From JANWVO01 sp964458495 (GTDB lineage Bacteria; Acidobacteriota; Terriglobia; Bryobacterales; Bryobacteraceae), in the NCBI GenBank assembly GCA_964458495.1, contig CAYWJB010000001.1, forward strand, positions 336,239-400,238: 64,000 nucleotides of DNA, in the 5' to 3' direction. Position numbers and translations under genes: made by a program. How positions within the stretch are numbered: the first letter of the stretch is position 1; the number at the start of each line of letters is the position of its first letter. Below the pieces are notes generated by a model. It saw only the letters and a program-made list of their open reading frames with translations, did no database searches and was not told where the DNA came from. This document shows, piece by piece, positions 53,347 to 61,682 of this stretch.

Positions 53347-55895
53347 TGCTGCTGAGGCTGATCGCCTGGCCCTACGTGCGCAAGCACCTCCTGCGCAGCG
53401 TGCTGACCACGGCGGGCATCGTGCTCGGCGTGGCGGTGTTCGTCGCCATGCACACCGCCAACCAGAGCGTGCTGCACGCCTTCAACCGAACGGTGGACCG
53501 CATTGCGGGCGCGACGCAACTGCAAGTCTCGGCCGGCGAGGCGGGTTTCCCGGAGGAAGTTCTCGAAAAGGTCCAGGCGCTGCCGGACGTCGACGTGGCG
53601 GTGCCGGTGATCGAGGCGACGGTGCAGACAGGCATCCCCGGCGCAGGCAATCTGTTGGTGCTGGGCGTGGACATGACCGGCGACCGCTCGTTGCGCGACT
53701 ACGATCTGGAGAACGCCGACGAGACCATCGTCGACGATCCGCTGGTCTTCATTGCGCAGCCGGACTCGATCATCGTGAGCCGGCAGTTCTGCGAGAAGAC
53801 CGGTCTGAAACTGAACGACCGGCTGACGATGCAGACCATGGCCGGACCGCGGCAGTTCACCATCCGCGGCGTGATGTCGAGCGAAGGGCTGGCCTCGGCC
53901 TTTGGCGGAAGCCTGGCCGTGATGGACATCTACGCGGCGCAGATGGTCTTCGGGCGCGGGCGGCGCTTCGACCGGATCGACCTCACGGTCAAGGAGGGCG
54001 TCCGGATCGAGGAAGCCCGGCAGCGCATCCAGGCGGCGCTCGGCGAGGGGCTGCAGGTGGAGCCGCCGTCTTCGCGCGGCGCGCAGTTTGAGGCGATGGC
54101 GCGCGTCTATTCGATGACGGCCAACATCACCAGCGTGTTTGCGCTGTTCATCGGCCTGTTCCTGATTTACAACACATTCTCGATCGCCGTGACGCAGCGG
54201 CGCGGCGAGATCGGGATTCTGCGCGCGCTGGGCGCCTCGCGGGCGCTGATCCGGAATTTGTTCCTGGCCGAAAGCGCCATTGCAGGGCTGTTCGGATCCG
54301 TGCTGGGCATCTTGCTGGGCGTGTCCCTGGCGCGTGGAGTGGCCGGGTATCTGGGCGAGTATTTCGGCGAGGTCTACGGCGTCGGAGAGAAGGCGCAGGA
54401 GGTTTCCGCCGACCCGCGCCTGCTCGGGCTGGCGCTGCTGATCGGGGTGGCGACGAGCGTCTTCGCCGGCTGGCTGCCGGCGCGCAACGCGGCGCGCGTG
54501 GATCCGGTGAAGGCTCTGCAGAAGGGGCGCGTGCAGGTGATCAGCGAAGGGGAAAACCGCGCGCGCCGCATCACGGCCGTGGCCATGCTGGCGGCGGCCG
54601 TGGCGTGCGTTTTTCTGAGCTCCTCGACCTTCTTCTTTTATTTCGGCTACATGCTGAGCGTTCTGGCAGTGCTGCTGTTGACGCCCTCGCTCTGCGCGTG
54701 GCTCGTGCGATGGCTGCGCCCGCTGATGAAGTGGATGCGCCCGGTGGAAGGCGCGCTGGCGGCCGACAGCCTGTTGCAGGCGCCGCGCCGGACCTCCGGC
54801 ACAGTGGCGGCGCTGTCGCTCTCCCTGGCGCTGGTGATCGGGCTGGGAGGCGTCTCCCGCGCGAGCTACGCAACCATTGGCGCGTGGGTGAAGACTTCGC
54901 TGAACCCGGACTTCTTCATCACCGGCTCGGAAGCCATCACGCAGCGCAGCTTCCGCTTCCCGGAAACCTTCGCGGAAGAAGTGGCGCGGGTGGAAGGAGT
55001 CGAGGAAGTGCAGCCGGTGCGCTCCACGCGGATCCTGTACAAGGGCACGCCCGTGATGCTGGTGGCGGCGGACGTGGAGAAGATCGCGCGGCGCGTGCGG
55101 GCGCGAGTGGTGGAGGGAGACCGGGAAACGATGTACGCGCAGACGGCGCGCGGCGAGGGCGTGGTGATCAGCGACAACTTCTCCCTGCTGCGGCGCGTGA
55201 AGCGCGGCGACTTGCTGGAACTGGCCGCGCCCAACGGAGTGCTGCGGCTGCCGGTGCTTGGCATCGTCACCGACTACAGCGACCAGCAAGGCACGATCCT
55301 GATGAGCCGCGACCTGTTCAAGCGCTACTGGGGAGACGACACCGTGAACGCCATGCGCGTTTACGCCCGCCCGGGAGTCGACCGCGCCGTCCTGCGGCAG
55401 CGCCTGCTCGACGAGTTCGGAAGCCGCACGCGCCTCTTCGTGATGACCAACGAGGAGCTGCGCGCCTACATCATGCGGCTGACTGACCAGTGGTTCGGCC
55501 TCACCTACGTGCAGATCGTGGTGGCAGTGCTGGTGGCGATCCTCGGCATCGTCAACACGCTCACGGTCTCGATCGCCGACCGCAAGCGCGAGCTGGGCGT
55601 GTTGCAGGCGGTGGGCGCGCTGCGCAACCAGGTGCGGCACACCATCTGGATGGAGGCGGCGGCGATCGGCGTGCTGGGGCTGGCCATCGGCTTCGCGCTC
55701 GGCGGCGTGCACCTGTACTACATCCTCGACGTCGCCAGGCGCGACGTGGCGGGGCTGCGGCTCGACTATCTTTACCCATACGGCATCGCGCTGCTGCTCG
55801 TGCCGGTGATGCTGGGCTCGGCGTTCGTCTCGGCGCTGGGACCGGCCGAGGGAGCCGTGCGCGCTTCTCTGGTGGAGGCATTGGAGTATGAGTAG
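53343..55895 (+). CDS. YbbP-like double-FtsX ABC permease
   Basis: An 850-residue permease with two FtsX halves: about ten membrane helices (about 18-38, 255-280, 300-330, 365-390, 410-450, 495-515, 735-760, 780-805, 815-840 among them), each half with a large periplasmic domain. ITQRRGEIGILRALGASRALI-like and DRKRELGVLQAVGALRNQV, in the coupling positions, are the FtsX-family contact motifs with the ATPase. The fused form and size match YbbP (COG3127 type) rather than LolC or MacB. It is followed immediately by a LolA-like gene, overlapping by 8 nt. Confidence 0.91.
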   Translation: MMLLRLIAWPYVRKHLLRSVLTTAGIVLGVAVFVAMHTANQSVLHAFNRTVDRIAGATQLQVSAGEAGFPEEVLEKVQALPDVDVAVPVIEATVQTGIPGAGNLLVLGVDMTGDRSLRDYDLENADETIVDDPLVFIAQPDSIIVSRQFCEKTGLKLNDRLTMQTMAGPRQFTIRGVMSSEGLASAFGGSLAVMDIYAAQMVFGRGRRFDRIDLTVKEGVRIEEARQRIQAALGEGLQVEPPSSRGAQFEAMARVYSMTANITSVFALFIGLFLIYNTFSIAVTQRRGEIGILRALGASRALIRNLFLAESAIAGLFGSVLGILLGVSLARGVAGYLGEYFGEVYGVGEKAQEVSADPRLLGLALLIGVATSVFAGWLPARNAARVDPVKALQKGRVQVISEGENRARRITAVAMLAAAVACVFLSSSTFFFYFGYMLSVLAVLLLTPSLCAWLVRWLRPLMKWMRPVEGALAADSLLQAPRRTSGTVAALSLSLALVIGLGGVSRASYATIGAWVKTSLNPDFFITGSEAITQRSFRFPETFAEEVARVEGVEEVQPVRSTRILYKGTPVMLVAADVEKIARRVRARVVEGDRETMYAQTARGEGVVISDNFSLLRRVKRGDLLELAAPNGVLRLPVLGIVTDYSDQQGTILMSRDLFKRYWGDDTVNAMRVYARPGVDRAVLRQRLLDEFGSRTRLFVMTNEELRAYIMRLTDQWFGLTYVQIVVAVLVAILGIVNTLTVSIADRKRELGVLQAVGALRNQVRHTIWMEAAAIGVLGLAIGFALGGVHLYYILDVARRDVAGLRLDYLYPYGIALLLVPVMLGSAFVSALGPAEGAVRASLVEALEYE

Positions 55896-56640
55896 ACTGC
55901 TGGCCGCGGTGCTTTCCTGCGCGGCGTGGGCGCAGGCGCAGGACGCGCGCGCGATCATCGAAGAGAGCCAGCGGCGGGCGCGTTCGGGCAGCCAGCGTTA
56001 CGAGGGCACGCTCGAGGTGATCGACGCGCGCCGCAAGGTGAGCACGAAGCGGTGGGTCTATGAGCGGCTCGGTTCGGCAGGCAACTCCAAAGCCGTCCTG
56101 CGCTTCACGGCGCCCCCGGAGGTGAAGGGCGTGGCGCTTCTGATCCACAACTATCCCGACCGCGCCTCCGACCAGTGGATGTGGACTCCCGCCGTGCAGC
56201 GCGAGCGGCGCATCGCTTTCCAGGACCGCAGGACGCGCTTCTTTGGCACGGACTTCACGTTCGAGGACCTGGAGGAGCGCGACGTCGACCGCTCCACCTA
56301 CCGCATGCTCGGCGAGGAGGCGATCGCCGGCGAGCCGTGCTGGAAGATCGAATCCACGCCCAAGCCCGAGGCTCGCAGCCAGTACACGCGGCTCTACGTA
56401 TGGATCCGCAAGGCGGACTACGTGGCGGCGCAGATCGACTGCTACGGGCGCGACAGGGTGGTGCGCCGCATCCGTTACTCCGACATCCAGAACGTGCAGA
56501 AGATCTGGACGGCGCGGCGGATTGAAGTGGAGGACTTGACGCGGAACTCGCGCACCGTGCTGAAGCTGGAGAAACTCGAGTATGACGTTTCGCTTCCGGC
56601 GGAGCTGTTCACGCTCCAGGCGCTGCGGCGAGAGCGTTGA
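55888..56640 (+). CDS. LolA/LolB-like outer-membrane lipoprotein-sorting protein
   Basis: A 250-residue protein with a signal peptide (MSRLLAAVLSCAAWAQAQ). The fold matches outer-membrane lipoprotein-sorting (COG2834-type) proteins: GSQRYEGTLEVIDARRKVSTKRWVYER, VLRFTAPPEVKGVALLIHN, DFTFEDLEERDVDRSTYRMLG and the C-terminal YDVSLPAELFTLQAL. Such half-barrel proteins carry lipids or lipoproteins across the periplasm. Its gene is overlapped on both sides, by the permease start and the barrel gene, which argues for one translated unit. Confidence 0.86.
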   Translation: MSRLLAAVLSCAAWAQAQDARAIIEESQRRARSGSQRYEGTLEVIDARRKVSTKRWVYERLGSAGNSKAVLRFTAPPEVKGVALLIHNYPDRASDQWMWTPAVQRERRIAFQDRRTRFFGTDFTFEDLEERDVDRSTYRMLGEEAIAGEPCWKIESTPKPEARSQYTRLYVWIRKADYVAAQIDCYGRDRVVRRIRYSDIQNVQKIWTARRIEVEDLTRNSRTVLKLEKLEYDVSLPAELFTLQALRRER

Positions 56641-57871
56641 GGCCGTCCTGCGCGCCCTTGCGGGTCTGGCGTGGCTTTCCGCCGCCGCCTCCGGGCAGGC
56701 GTTCTCGCAGAGGGGCTTCGTCGAGTTCCGCAACTTTGCCTATCCGCAAACTGCGCCCGGCGACAGCGGGCGGCTGGTGAGCGAACAACTGCTGCGGTGG
56801 GAGGCGACGCTGCGGCTCAATTCGTGGCTGCAACTCAACGCGGGCGCCGACGCGCGGTTCGACTCGCACCGGCAGTTCGAGCGCGCCTGGCGGCTGGACT
56901 GGGCGGACAGGCGGAAGCAGCGCCCGGCGCTGAGCGTCAGGAGGCTGAGCCTGCTGGCGCACCGCGGCGGCTTCACCTTCGAGGGCGGGCGGCAGTTCAT
57001 CCGCTGGGGCAAGACGGACATCCTGAACCCCACGGACCGGTTCGCGCCCAAGGATTTTCTGAACGTTCTCACCACGGATTTTCTCGGGGTCACGGCACTG
57101 CGCGCCACCTGGGAGCGCGGTGGAGAGACGCTGGACGTGGTCGTGCAGCCTGTGTTCACGCCCAGCCGCACCCCCCTGCTCAACCAGCGCTGGGCGGCGC
57201 TGCCGGAAGAGGCGCGGCAGTTCACGCTCCTGGAGGCGCCGGTGCGCTATCCGGGCCGCGCCGCAACCGGGGCGCGCTGGAACCACGTGGGCGATGGATA
57301 CGAACTCTCGCTCAGCTTTTACGACGGATTCAACCACCTTCCGGTGTATTCGGCGCGGCAGGCGCCTCTGCCTGCGCCGGCGGTGGTCTTCGAGCGAATC
57401 CATCCGCAGATGCGGATGTACGGCGCGGACGCAGCCGTGCCCACACGTTGGCTGACGCTGAAGGGGGAAGCCGCGTATTTCACGAGCAACTCGCCCCTGG
57501 CGGACAACTACGTCCTGTATGTGATCCAGGCCGAGCGGCAGCGGGGCGAGTGGCTCTTCGTGGGCGGCTACGCGGGCGAAGCGGTCACCGAGCGGCGGGT
57601 GCAGATCGACTTCGCGCCCGACCGCGGGCTGGCGAAAACGTTCCTCGGACGCGCCTCCTACAACATCGACACGAACCGTTCCGTGGCGGTGGAGGGCGCA
57701 GTGCGGCAGAACGGCAACGGGTTCTACGGGAAAGTTGAGTACACGCAGGCGGCCGGCACGCACTGGCGCGTCACGCTGGCGGCGAACCTGTTGCGTGGGT
57801 CGGCCGAGGATTTTCTCGGCCAGTACCGCCGCAATTCGAACCTGATGGTGGTGCTGCGCTACAGCTTCTGA
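56582..57871 (+). CDS. outer-membrane beta-barrel protein (DUF1302-like)
   Basis: A 429-residue protein. The first 30 residues, which overlap the LolA-like gene, are a poor leader followed by a usable signal (VLRALAGLAWLSAAASGQA). The rest alternates polar and hydrophobic residues in short strands (WLQLNAGADARFDSHRQF, RQFIRWGKTDILNPTDRF, GYELSLSFYDGFNHLP) and ends VVLRYSF with a terminal Phe, the beta-signal of outer-membrane proteins. It resembles the DUF1302 barrels found with LolA-like proteins in lipid-export systems of other bacteria. Confidence 0.82.
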   Translation: MTFRFRRSCSRSRRCGESVEAVLRALAGLAWLSAAASGQAFSQRGFVEFRNFAYPQTAPGDSGRLVSEQLLRWEATLRLNSWLQLNAGADARFDSHRQFERAWRLDWADRRKQRPALSVRRLSLLAHRGGFTFEGGRQFIRWGKTDILNPTDRFAPKDFLNVLTTDFLGVTALRATWERGGETLDVVVQPVFTPSRTPLLNQRWAALPEEARQFTLLEAPVRYPGRAATGARWNHVGDGYELSLSFYDGFNHLPVYSARQAPLPAPAVVFERIHPQMRMYGADAAVPTRWLTLKGEAAYFTSNSPLADNYVLYVIQAERQRGEWLFVGGYAGEAVTERRVQIDFAPDRGLAKTFLGRASYNIDTNRSVAVEGAVRQNGNGFYGKVEYTQAAGTHWRVTLAANLLRGSAEDFLGQYRRNSNLMVVLRYSF

Positions 57872-57906
57872 GACGGCCCGGCGGCCTGGCGTTGCGCCGC
57901 TCGCAG

Positions 57907-60216
57907 TCAGAAACGGACCGTGGCGCCCAACCGGAAAGTACGCATCTGCCGGGGCCCGTACACGTAATTGGAGTCGCGATTGCGCCCGCGGTCGAGATCT
58001 GTCTGAAAAGTGTCCAGCACGTTGTCCAAAGCTCCATAAACACGGAGCTCGCGCCCGCCCCGCCGGCCGGATCCCGGCCGGAAAGTACGCGCGGCCTTCA
58101 GATTCCAGACGGCAAACGAAGGGCTGTTCTCCAGGCGGTCAGCCGGAATATAGCCGGCATAATGCGGAACGATCATGGGTCCGGTGAACTCGGCATCCAC
58201 ATAGAGGGTCAGCTCCTTTGGCAGGGAGATATCCGCGCTGGCAAAACCGTACCGGCCCGGGGTGCGGAAATAACGCAAGCTCCCGAAGTTGGGTTCAGGC
58301 TCGCGGTAACGGGCCAGCTGGAAGGTTGCACCTCCTCGCAACGAAACGCGGCGGTGAACGCGCCAGTTCAGGTCCAGTTCCGCTCCCCGCAAATATGAGC
58401 CGGGGGCGTTCACCCGTAGAAACCTGCGGAAGTCCTGCCCGGGCAAATCCTCCTCCCGGAGCACGTGGACGTCGTTGAGTCTGGCCCAGAAGAAATTGAC
58501 CCCGGCCTGAAAAGGAAGCCCGCGCAGGGCGCCGACGTAGTCCAGCGAGCCGGTCGCGGTCACGGATTTCTCTTCCTTGAGGTTCGGCGCGTTCTGGATG
58601 ACGAAGCCTTCGCCGCCGACTGCCGCCACGTGCAGATCCTCGTCGAAGATCGTGGGCGCGCGGAACCCGGTGGCGACCCCGAAGCGCACGTTCCACTTGT
58701 CGTTCAGGCCGATCCGCACGTTGCCGCGAGGGCTGAGCACCCAGTGATTCAAAATATTCGACTTGTCGCCCCGAACGCCCGCCACAACGGTGACATGCTG
58801 ACGCAAGCGGTATTCGTCCTGAAAATACAGGCCAGTGTTGCGAAACACGTTGTTGAAATGACGGCGGTACGCCAGAACGCTGTCTTCCACTCGCTCCCGC
58901 TGGAATTGCAGTCCGCCCATCAACATGTGCGGCCCGGCCTGGTGAGCAATTTGAGCATCCATGGCCAGCAAAGGGTTCCGGGTGTGGCCGTAGGCATTCG
59001 GGTCGAAGCCGGTTCCGTAGTAAGTGTCGCGCTCAAGAAAGCTTGTGCTGCCGGCCAGGGAATAATATGTGTCGCCTGACAGCGAGTGGTTCCAGCGGAC
59101 AAAACCACCCGAACGCGCCGTGTCGACCATTTCGGTGATCCAGGTCCGGTCCGGTCTCAAATCGAGATGGTCGCCGCCCCGGCGAAACTCGCTGAGGGTA
59201 TTGCCGCCGAAGACGAGGCGGCCTCTTCCGTCCAGAAAACGGTGGAAAAGAGTGGCGCCGCCGGCCAGGCTTTTCCGTTTCGGACGGTCGCTGAAACCGT
59301 CCCGGTCCCGATCGATGGGCGCAGCGCGAGCCCCCCGGAAGTAGAAGTCGGCCGCAAAAGAACCCGGCAGTTTCTCCGCCTGTCCCATGAAGCCCGCCGA
59401 TTGGGCCGGACGCCCGTACTGCCAGCCGGTCTCGCTGGTCGCCAGCAACGCACCAGACCGCGGTTCGCGCCGGATCAGGTTAATCACGCCCCCTATCGCA
59501 TTGGGTCCATAGAGCGCGGAGGCCCCGCCCTTGACCACTTCAATCGACTCCACGAACTCGGTGGGAATCTGGTCCAGCGCATAGACCATGGCCACGCTTG
59601 ACATCGTCGGCAGGCCGTCCTCGAGGATCTGGGTGTACTTGCTTTCCAGGCCGTTCAGGCGCACTCCGGTCACGCCACAGTTCTGGCAGTTGTTCTCGAC
59701 TCTTACTCCGGTGATCGTGGCCGTCAAAGCCTCGGCGAGATTGACAGCCACCTTCCGTTCGCAGATGTCACGTTGGGTTAGCACGTCGGTCCGCACCGGG
59801 GCGTCTACCTGGAGATGCTCGGTCCGCGTGCCGGTAACGACCACTGTCTCGCTGACGATTTCCTTGGGGGCGAGCTGGATCTCGATGCTCACTAGCGCCT
59901 CCGGCGAGATTGTCACGGCGGCGGGGCGGCTCCGGTAGTAACCCGGGGCTTCAGCGATCACCGTGACACCCCCCGGCGGAAGATCCTCAAACAAAAAGCG
60001 GCCATCCGCGGCAGTGAATTTCTCCAGGGAAAGCTCCGGGATGGAAACGGCCGCTCCCCCGATGGGCGAGCCAAGCGGGTCGGCGACCCTGCCGGTCAAC
60101 GCGCCCGGCCGGCTCCAGGGCGGCCCCTGATGGCGATGCCTGTTCTGTTGCGGCGCCGCGTGCACCGCCAGCGCCGAGATCAGGAAGATTCCGGCAATCG
60201 GATGGCTTCGCAGCAA
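57907..60216 (-). CDS. TonB-dependent receptor
   Basis: A 769-residue receptor: signal peptide (1-21), His-rich stretch NRHRHQ, an N-terminal CarboxypepD_reg-like module (38-118: LTGRVADPLGSPIGGAAVSIPEL), TonB-box-like ETVVVTGTRTEH (123-134), plug domain with LNGLESKYTQILEDGLPT and VVKGGASALYGPNAIGGVINLI, then a ~550-residue barrel ending LGATVRF. C177 and C180 (NCQNC) in the plug are unusual. It imports a chelated metal or another bulky ligand; which one cannot be told. It is convergent to the barrel gene. Confidence 0.92.
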   Translation of the reverse strand: MLRSHPIAGIFLISALAVHAAPQQNRHRHQGPPWSRPGALTGRVADPLGSPIGGAAVSIPELSLEKFTAADGRFLFEDLPPGGVTVIAEAPGYYRSRPAAVTISPEALVSIEIQLAPKEIVSETVVVTGTRTEHLQVDAPVRTDVLTQRDICERKVAVNLAEALTATITGVRVENNCQNCGVTGVRLNGLESKYTQILEDGLPTMSSVAMVYALDQIPTEFVESIEVVKGGASALYGPNAIGGVINLIRREPRSGALLATSETGWQYGRPAQSAGFMGQAEKLPGSFAADFYFRGARAAPIDRDRDGFSDRPKRKSLAGGATLFHRFLDGRGRLVFGGNTLSEFRRGGDHLDLRPDRTWITEMVDTARSGGFVRWNHSLSGDTYYSLAGSTSFLERDTYYGTGFDPNAYGHTRNPLLAMDAQIAHQAGPHMLMGGLQFQRERVEDSVLAYRRHFNNVFRNTGLYFQDEYRLRQHVTVVAGVRGDKSNILNHWVLSPRGNVRIGLNDKWNVRFGVATGFRAPTIFDEDLHVAAVGGEGFVIQNAPNLKEEKSVTATGSLDYVGALRGLPFQAGVNFFWARLNDVHVLREEDLPGQDFRRFLRVNAPGSYLRGAELDLNWRVHRRVSLRGGATFQLARYREPEPNFGSLRYFRTPGRYGFASADISLPKELTLYVDAEFTGPMIVPHYAGYIPADRLENSPSFAVWNLKAARTFRPGSGRRGGRELRVYGALDNVLDTFQTDLDRGRNRDSNYVYGPRQMRTFRLGATVRF

Positions 60217-60244
60217 GTGAGTCTTCGCGAACTCAGCAGTTTCA

Positions 60245-60285
60245 GACCGTCAGTTCCACTTTACAGTAGATGACAGTCAGTTGCA
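60245..60285. promoter_or_regulatory. direct repeats upstream of the TonB receptor
   Basis: GACCGTCAGTTCCA (60245-60258) and GACAGTCAGTTGCA (60272-60285): 12 of 14 identical, 27 bp apart, each with a GACnGTC core, 29-70 bp before the receptor ATG. They fit a regulator binding array. Confidence 0.5.
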
Positions 60286-60429
60286 ACAAGAAGCTCCGCT
60301 TGGCGCAGGTCTCGCGGCGACCGGGAAACGTGGCCCCGGTGCGATGCGTGAGTCGGGGACGCGGCGGACCGATCCGGGCGCGCCCGCGGAGCAGCACCGG
60401 GGCCGGCGCGGGGCGTCCGGGCCGAAGCC

Positions 60430-60561
60430 CCGCGAAGTCGGCTCGCGTTGGGCGGCGCGCTTGCCGCAAAGCGCCGCTCTGCCCAGGCCATGCGCGAGGA
60501 CTTTCCCGGCCAGTACCGCCGCAACTCGAACCTGATGGTCATCCTGCGGTACAGCTTCTGA
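60430..60561 (+). pseudogene. decayed 3' end of a second barrel gene
   Basis: The last 66 nt (60496-60561) match the 3' end of the barrel gene at 57806-57871 at about 59 of 66 positions. The translation REDFPGQYRRNSNLMVILRYSF and stop parallels AEDFLGQYRRNSNLMVVLRYSF. Weaker similarity (GSRWAARL against GTHWRVTL) continues upstream but in shifted frames, so only a broken tail remains. It is evidence of an older duplicated operon or a rearrangement here. Confidence 0.7.
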
Positions 60562-61018
60562 ACTGCAGTGGCTGCCGCCAAGGAAAGGAGCAGACTCGCC
60601 GCCCCTGTTGTCGACTGCTTTCTGCTGAACGCCGCGAGCCGCGAGGCTGTGCCCGGAAAGCTACAGGCGCGAGGGATCCAGCTTCTCCGGGCATCCTTGC
60701 GCACACGGCCTTTGGCCTCACAGCCCTGCAAGGCTCTGAGCGCCTGGCGCCGCGTCCTCGCGCCCCCCACTTCAGCCGCGCCGTGATTCGGAATCCCGTG
60801 CGATGACGTCCGCTTGGGCGCCTGTGGCAGTCCGGGAGGGCGCGACGCCTTGAGCATGCAATCGCAGTGGCGCCCCGCGTTTGCAGGCAACGGCTGTGGC
60901 AAGAGTCTGCGTCGCCCCCGATCCACAGCGACGAGCCCGCCAGTGCAATATGATCGGGGAACACCCGGAAGGAATGCGCCGCGCCTGACAGGCGTGGGCA
61001 TCGAGGAAGGAGTCCTGA
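60562..61018. other. non-coding stretch before the VOC gene
   Basis: A ~450-bp stretch with ORFs on both strands, none showing a family motif or a ribosome site. It probably represents decayed sequence next to the broken barrel copy. Likewise 60286-60429 holds nothing recognisable. Confidence 0.55.
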
Positions 61019-61444
61019 ATGGCGATCGAGCCGTATCTGTTTTTCAATGGCCGTTGCGAGGAGGCACTGCGGTTCTACGAGCACGCCTTCGGAGCTCGCC
61101 TGGAGACGTTGTCGCGGTTTGGCGACAGTCCGGATGAATCCGCGCTGGAGAGGCTGCCGCCGGGATGGCGCGAGAAGGTGATGCACGCGAGTTTCCTTGT
61201 CGGCGACGCGCGCATCATGGCGTCCGACGGGAACGGGTCCGGACCGGCGGAGTTCGCCGGATTCGCGTTGTCGTTGGGGATCTCGTCCGAAGAGGAAGCG
61301 CGCCGTGTATTCGATGAGCTCAGCGAGGGCGGGCGCATCGATATGCCGTTCGGCCCGACATTTTGGTCGCCCTGGTTCGGCATGGTGACGGACCGCTTCG
61401 GCGTGCAGTGGATGGTGACTGCCCCGTTCCAGCCGGCGACCTGA
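61019..61444 (+). CDS. VOC-family (PhnB-like) protein
   Basis: A 141-residue protein of the glyoxalase/bleomycin-resistance (VOC) fold, PhnB-like branch: EPYLFFNGRCEEALRFYEHAFGA, then VMHASFLVGDARIMASDG and PFGPTFWSPWFGMVTDRFGVQWMV. The ATG has GGAAGGAG about 8 nt upstream. Family members bind or modify small ligands in the cytosol; the substrate is unknown. The 238 bp to the next gene hold no clear gene. Confidence 0.88.
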   Translation: MAIEPYLFFNGRCEEALRFYEHAFGARLETLSRFGDSPDESALERLPPGWREKVMHASFLVGDARIMASDGNGSGPAEFAGFALSLGISSEEEARRVFDELSEGGRIDMPFGPTFWSPWFGMVTDRFGVQWMVTAPFQPAT

Positions 61445-61682
61445 CCGGAGGACGCCAAAGGCATTGACCCACTGCGACCGGAACAAGGCTGGCACGGAGC
61501 CGCCCCACAGTGGCTCTTGGGGCCTCTCCGGTTGGGCTCACTGCCGGAAGACCGGCCTGCTCGCGCAGCGCGAGCCCACGCACACGCCGGGTTCCTTGCC
61601 CGGCTGCGGCACTCGCACCGCGGAGCGGCGCCGCAAGAACCCTTGTCTTCCTGGCGGCGCCGCCCGCTGATTCGATGGTCCG

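Noticed and set aside
53130..55958. A 942-codon minus-strand open frame
   Set aside because: Shadow of the YbbP-like permease; His/Gln/Arg-rich with no motif.
60261..61495. Minus-strand ORFs of 246 and 318 codons
   Set aside because: They cover non-coding and decayed sequence and the antisense of the VOC gene, with no motif.
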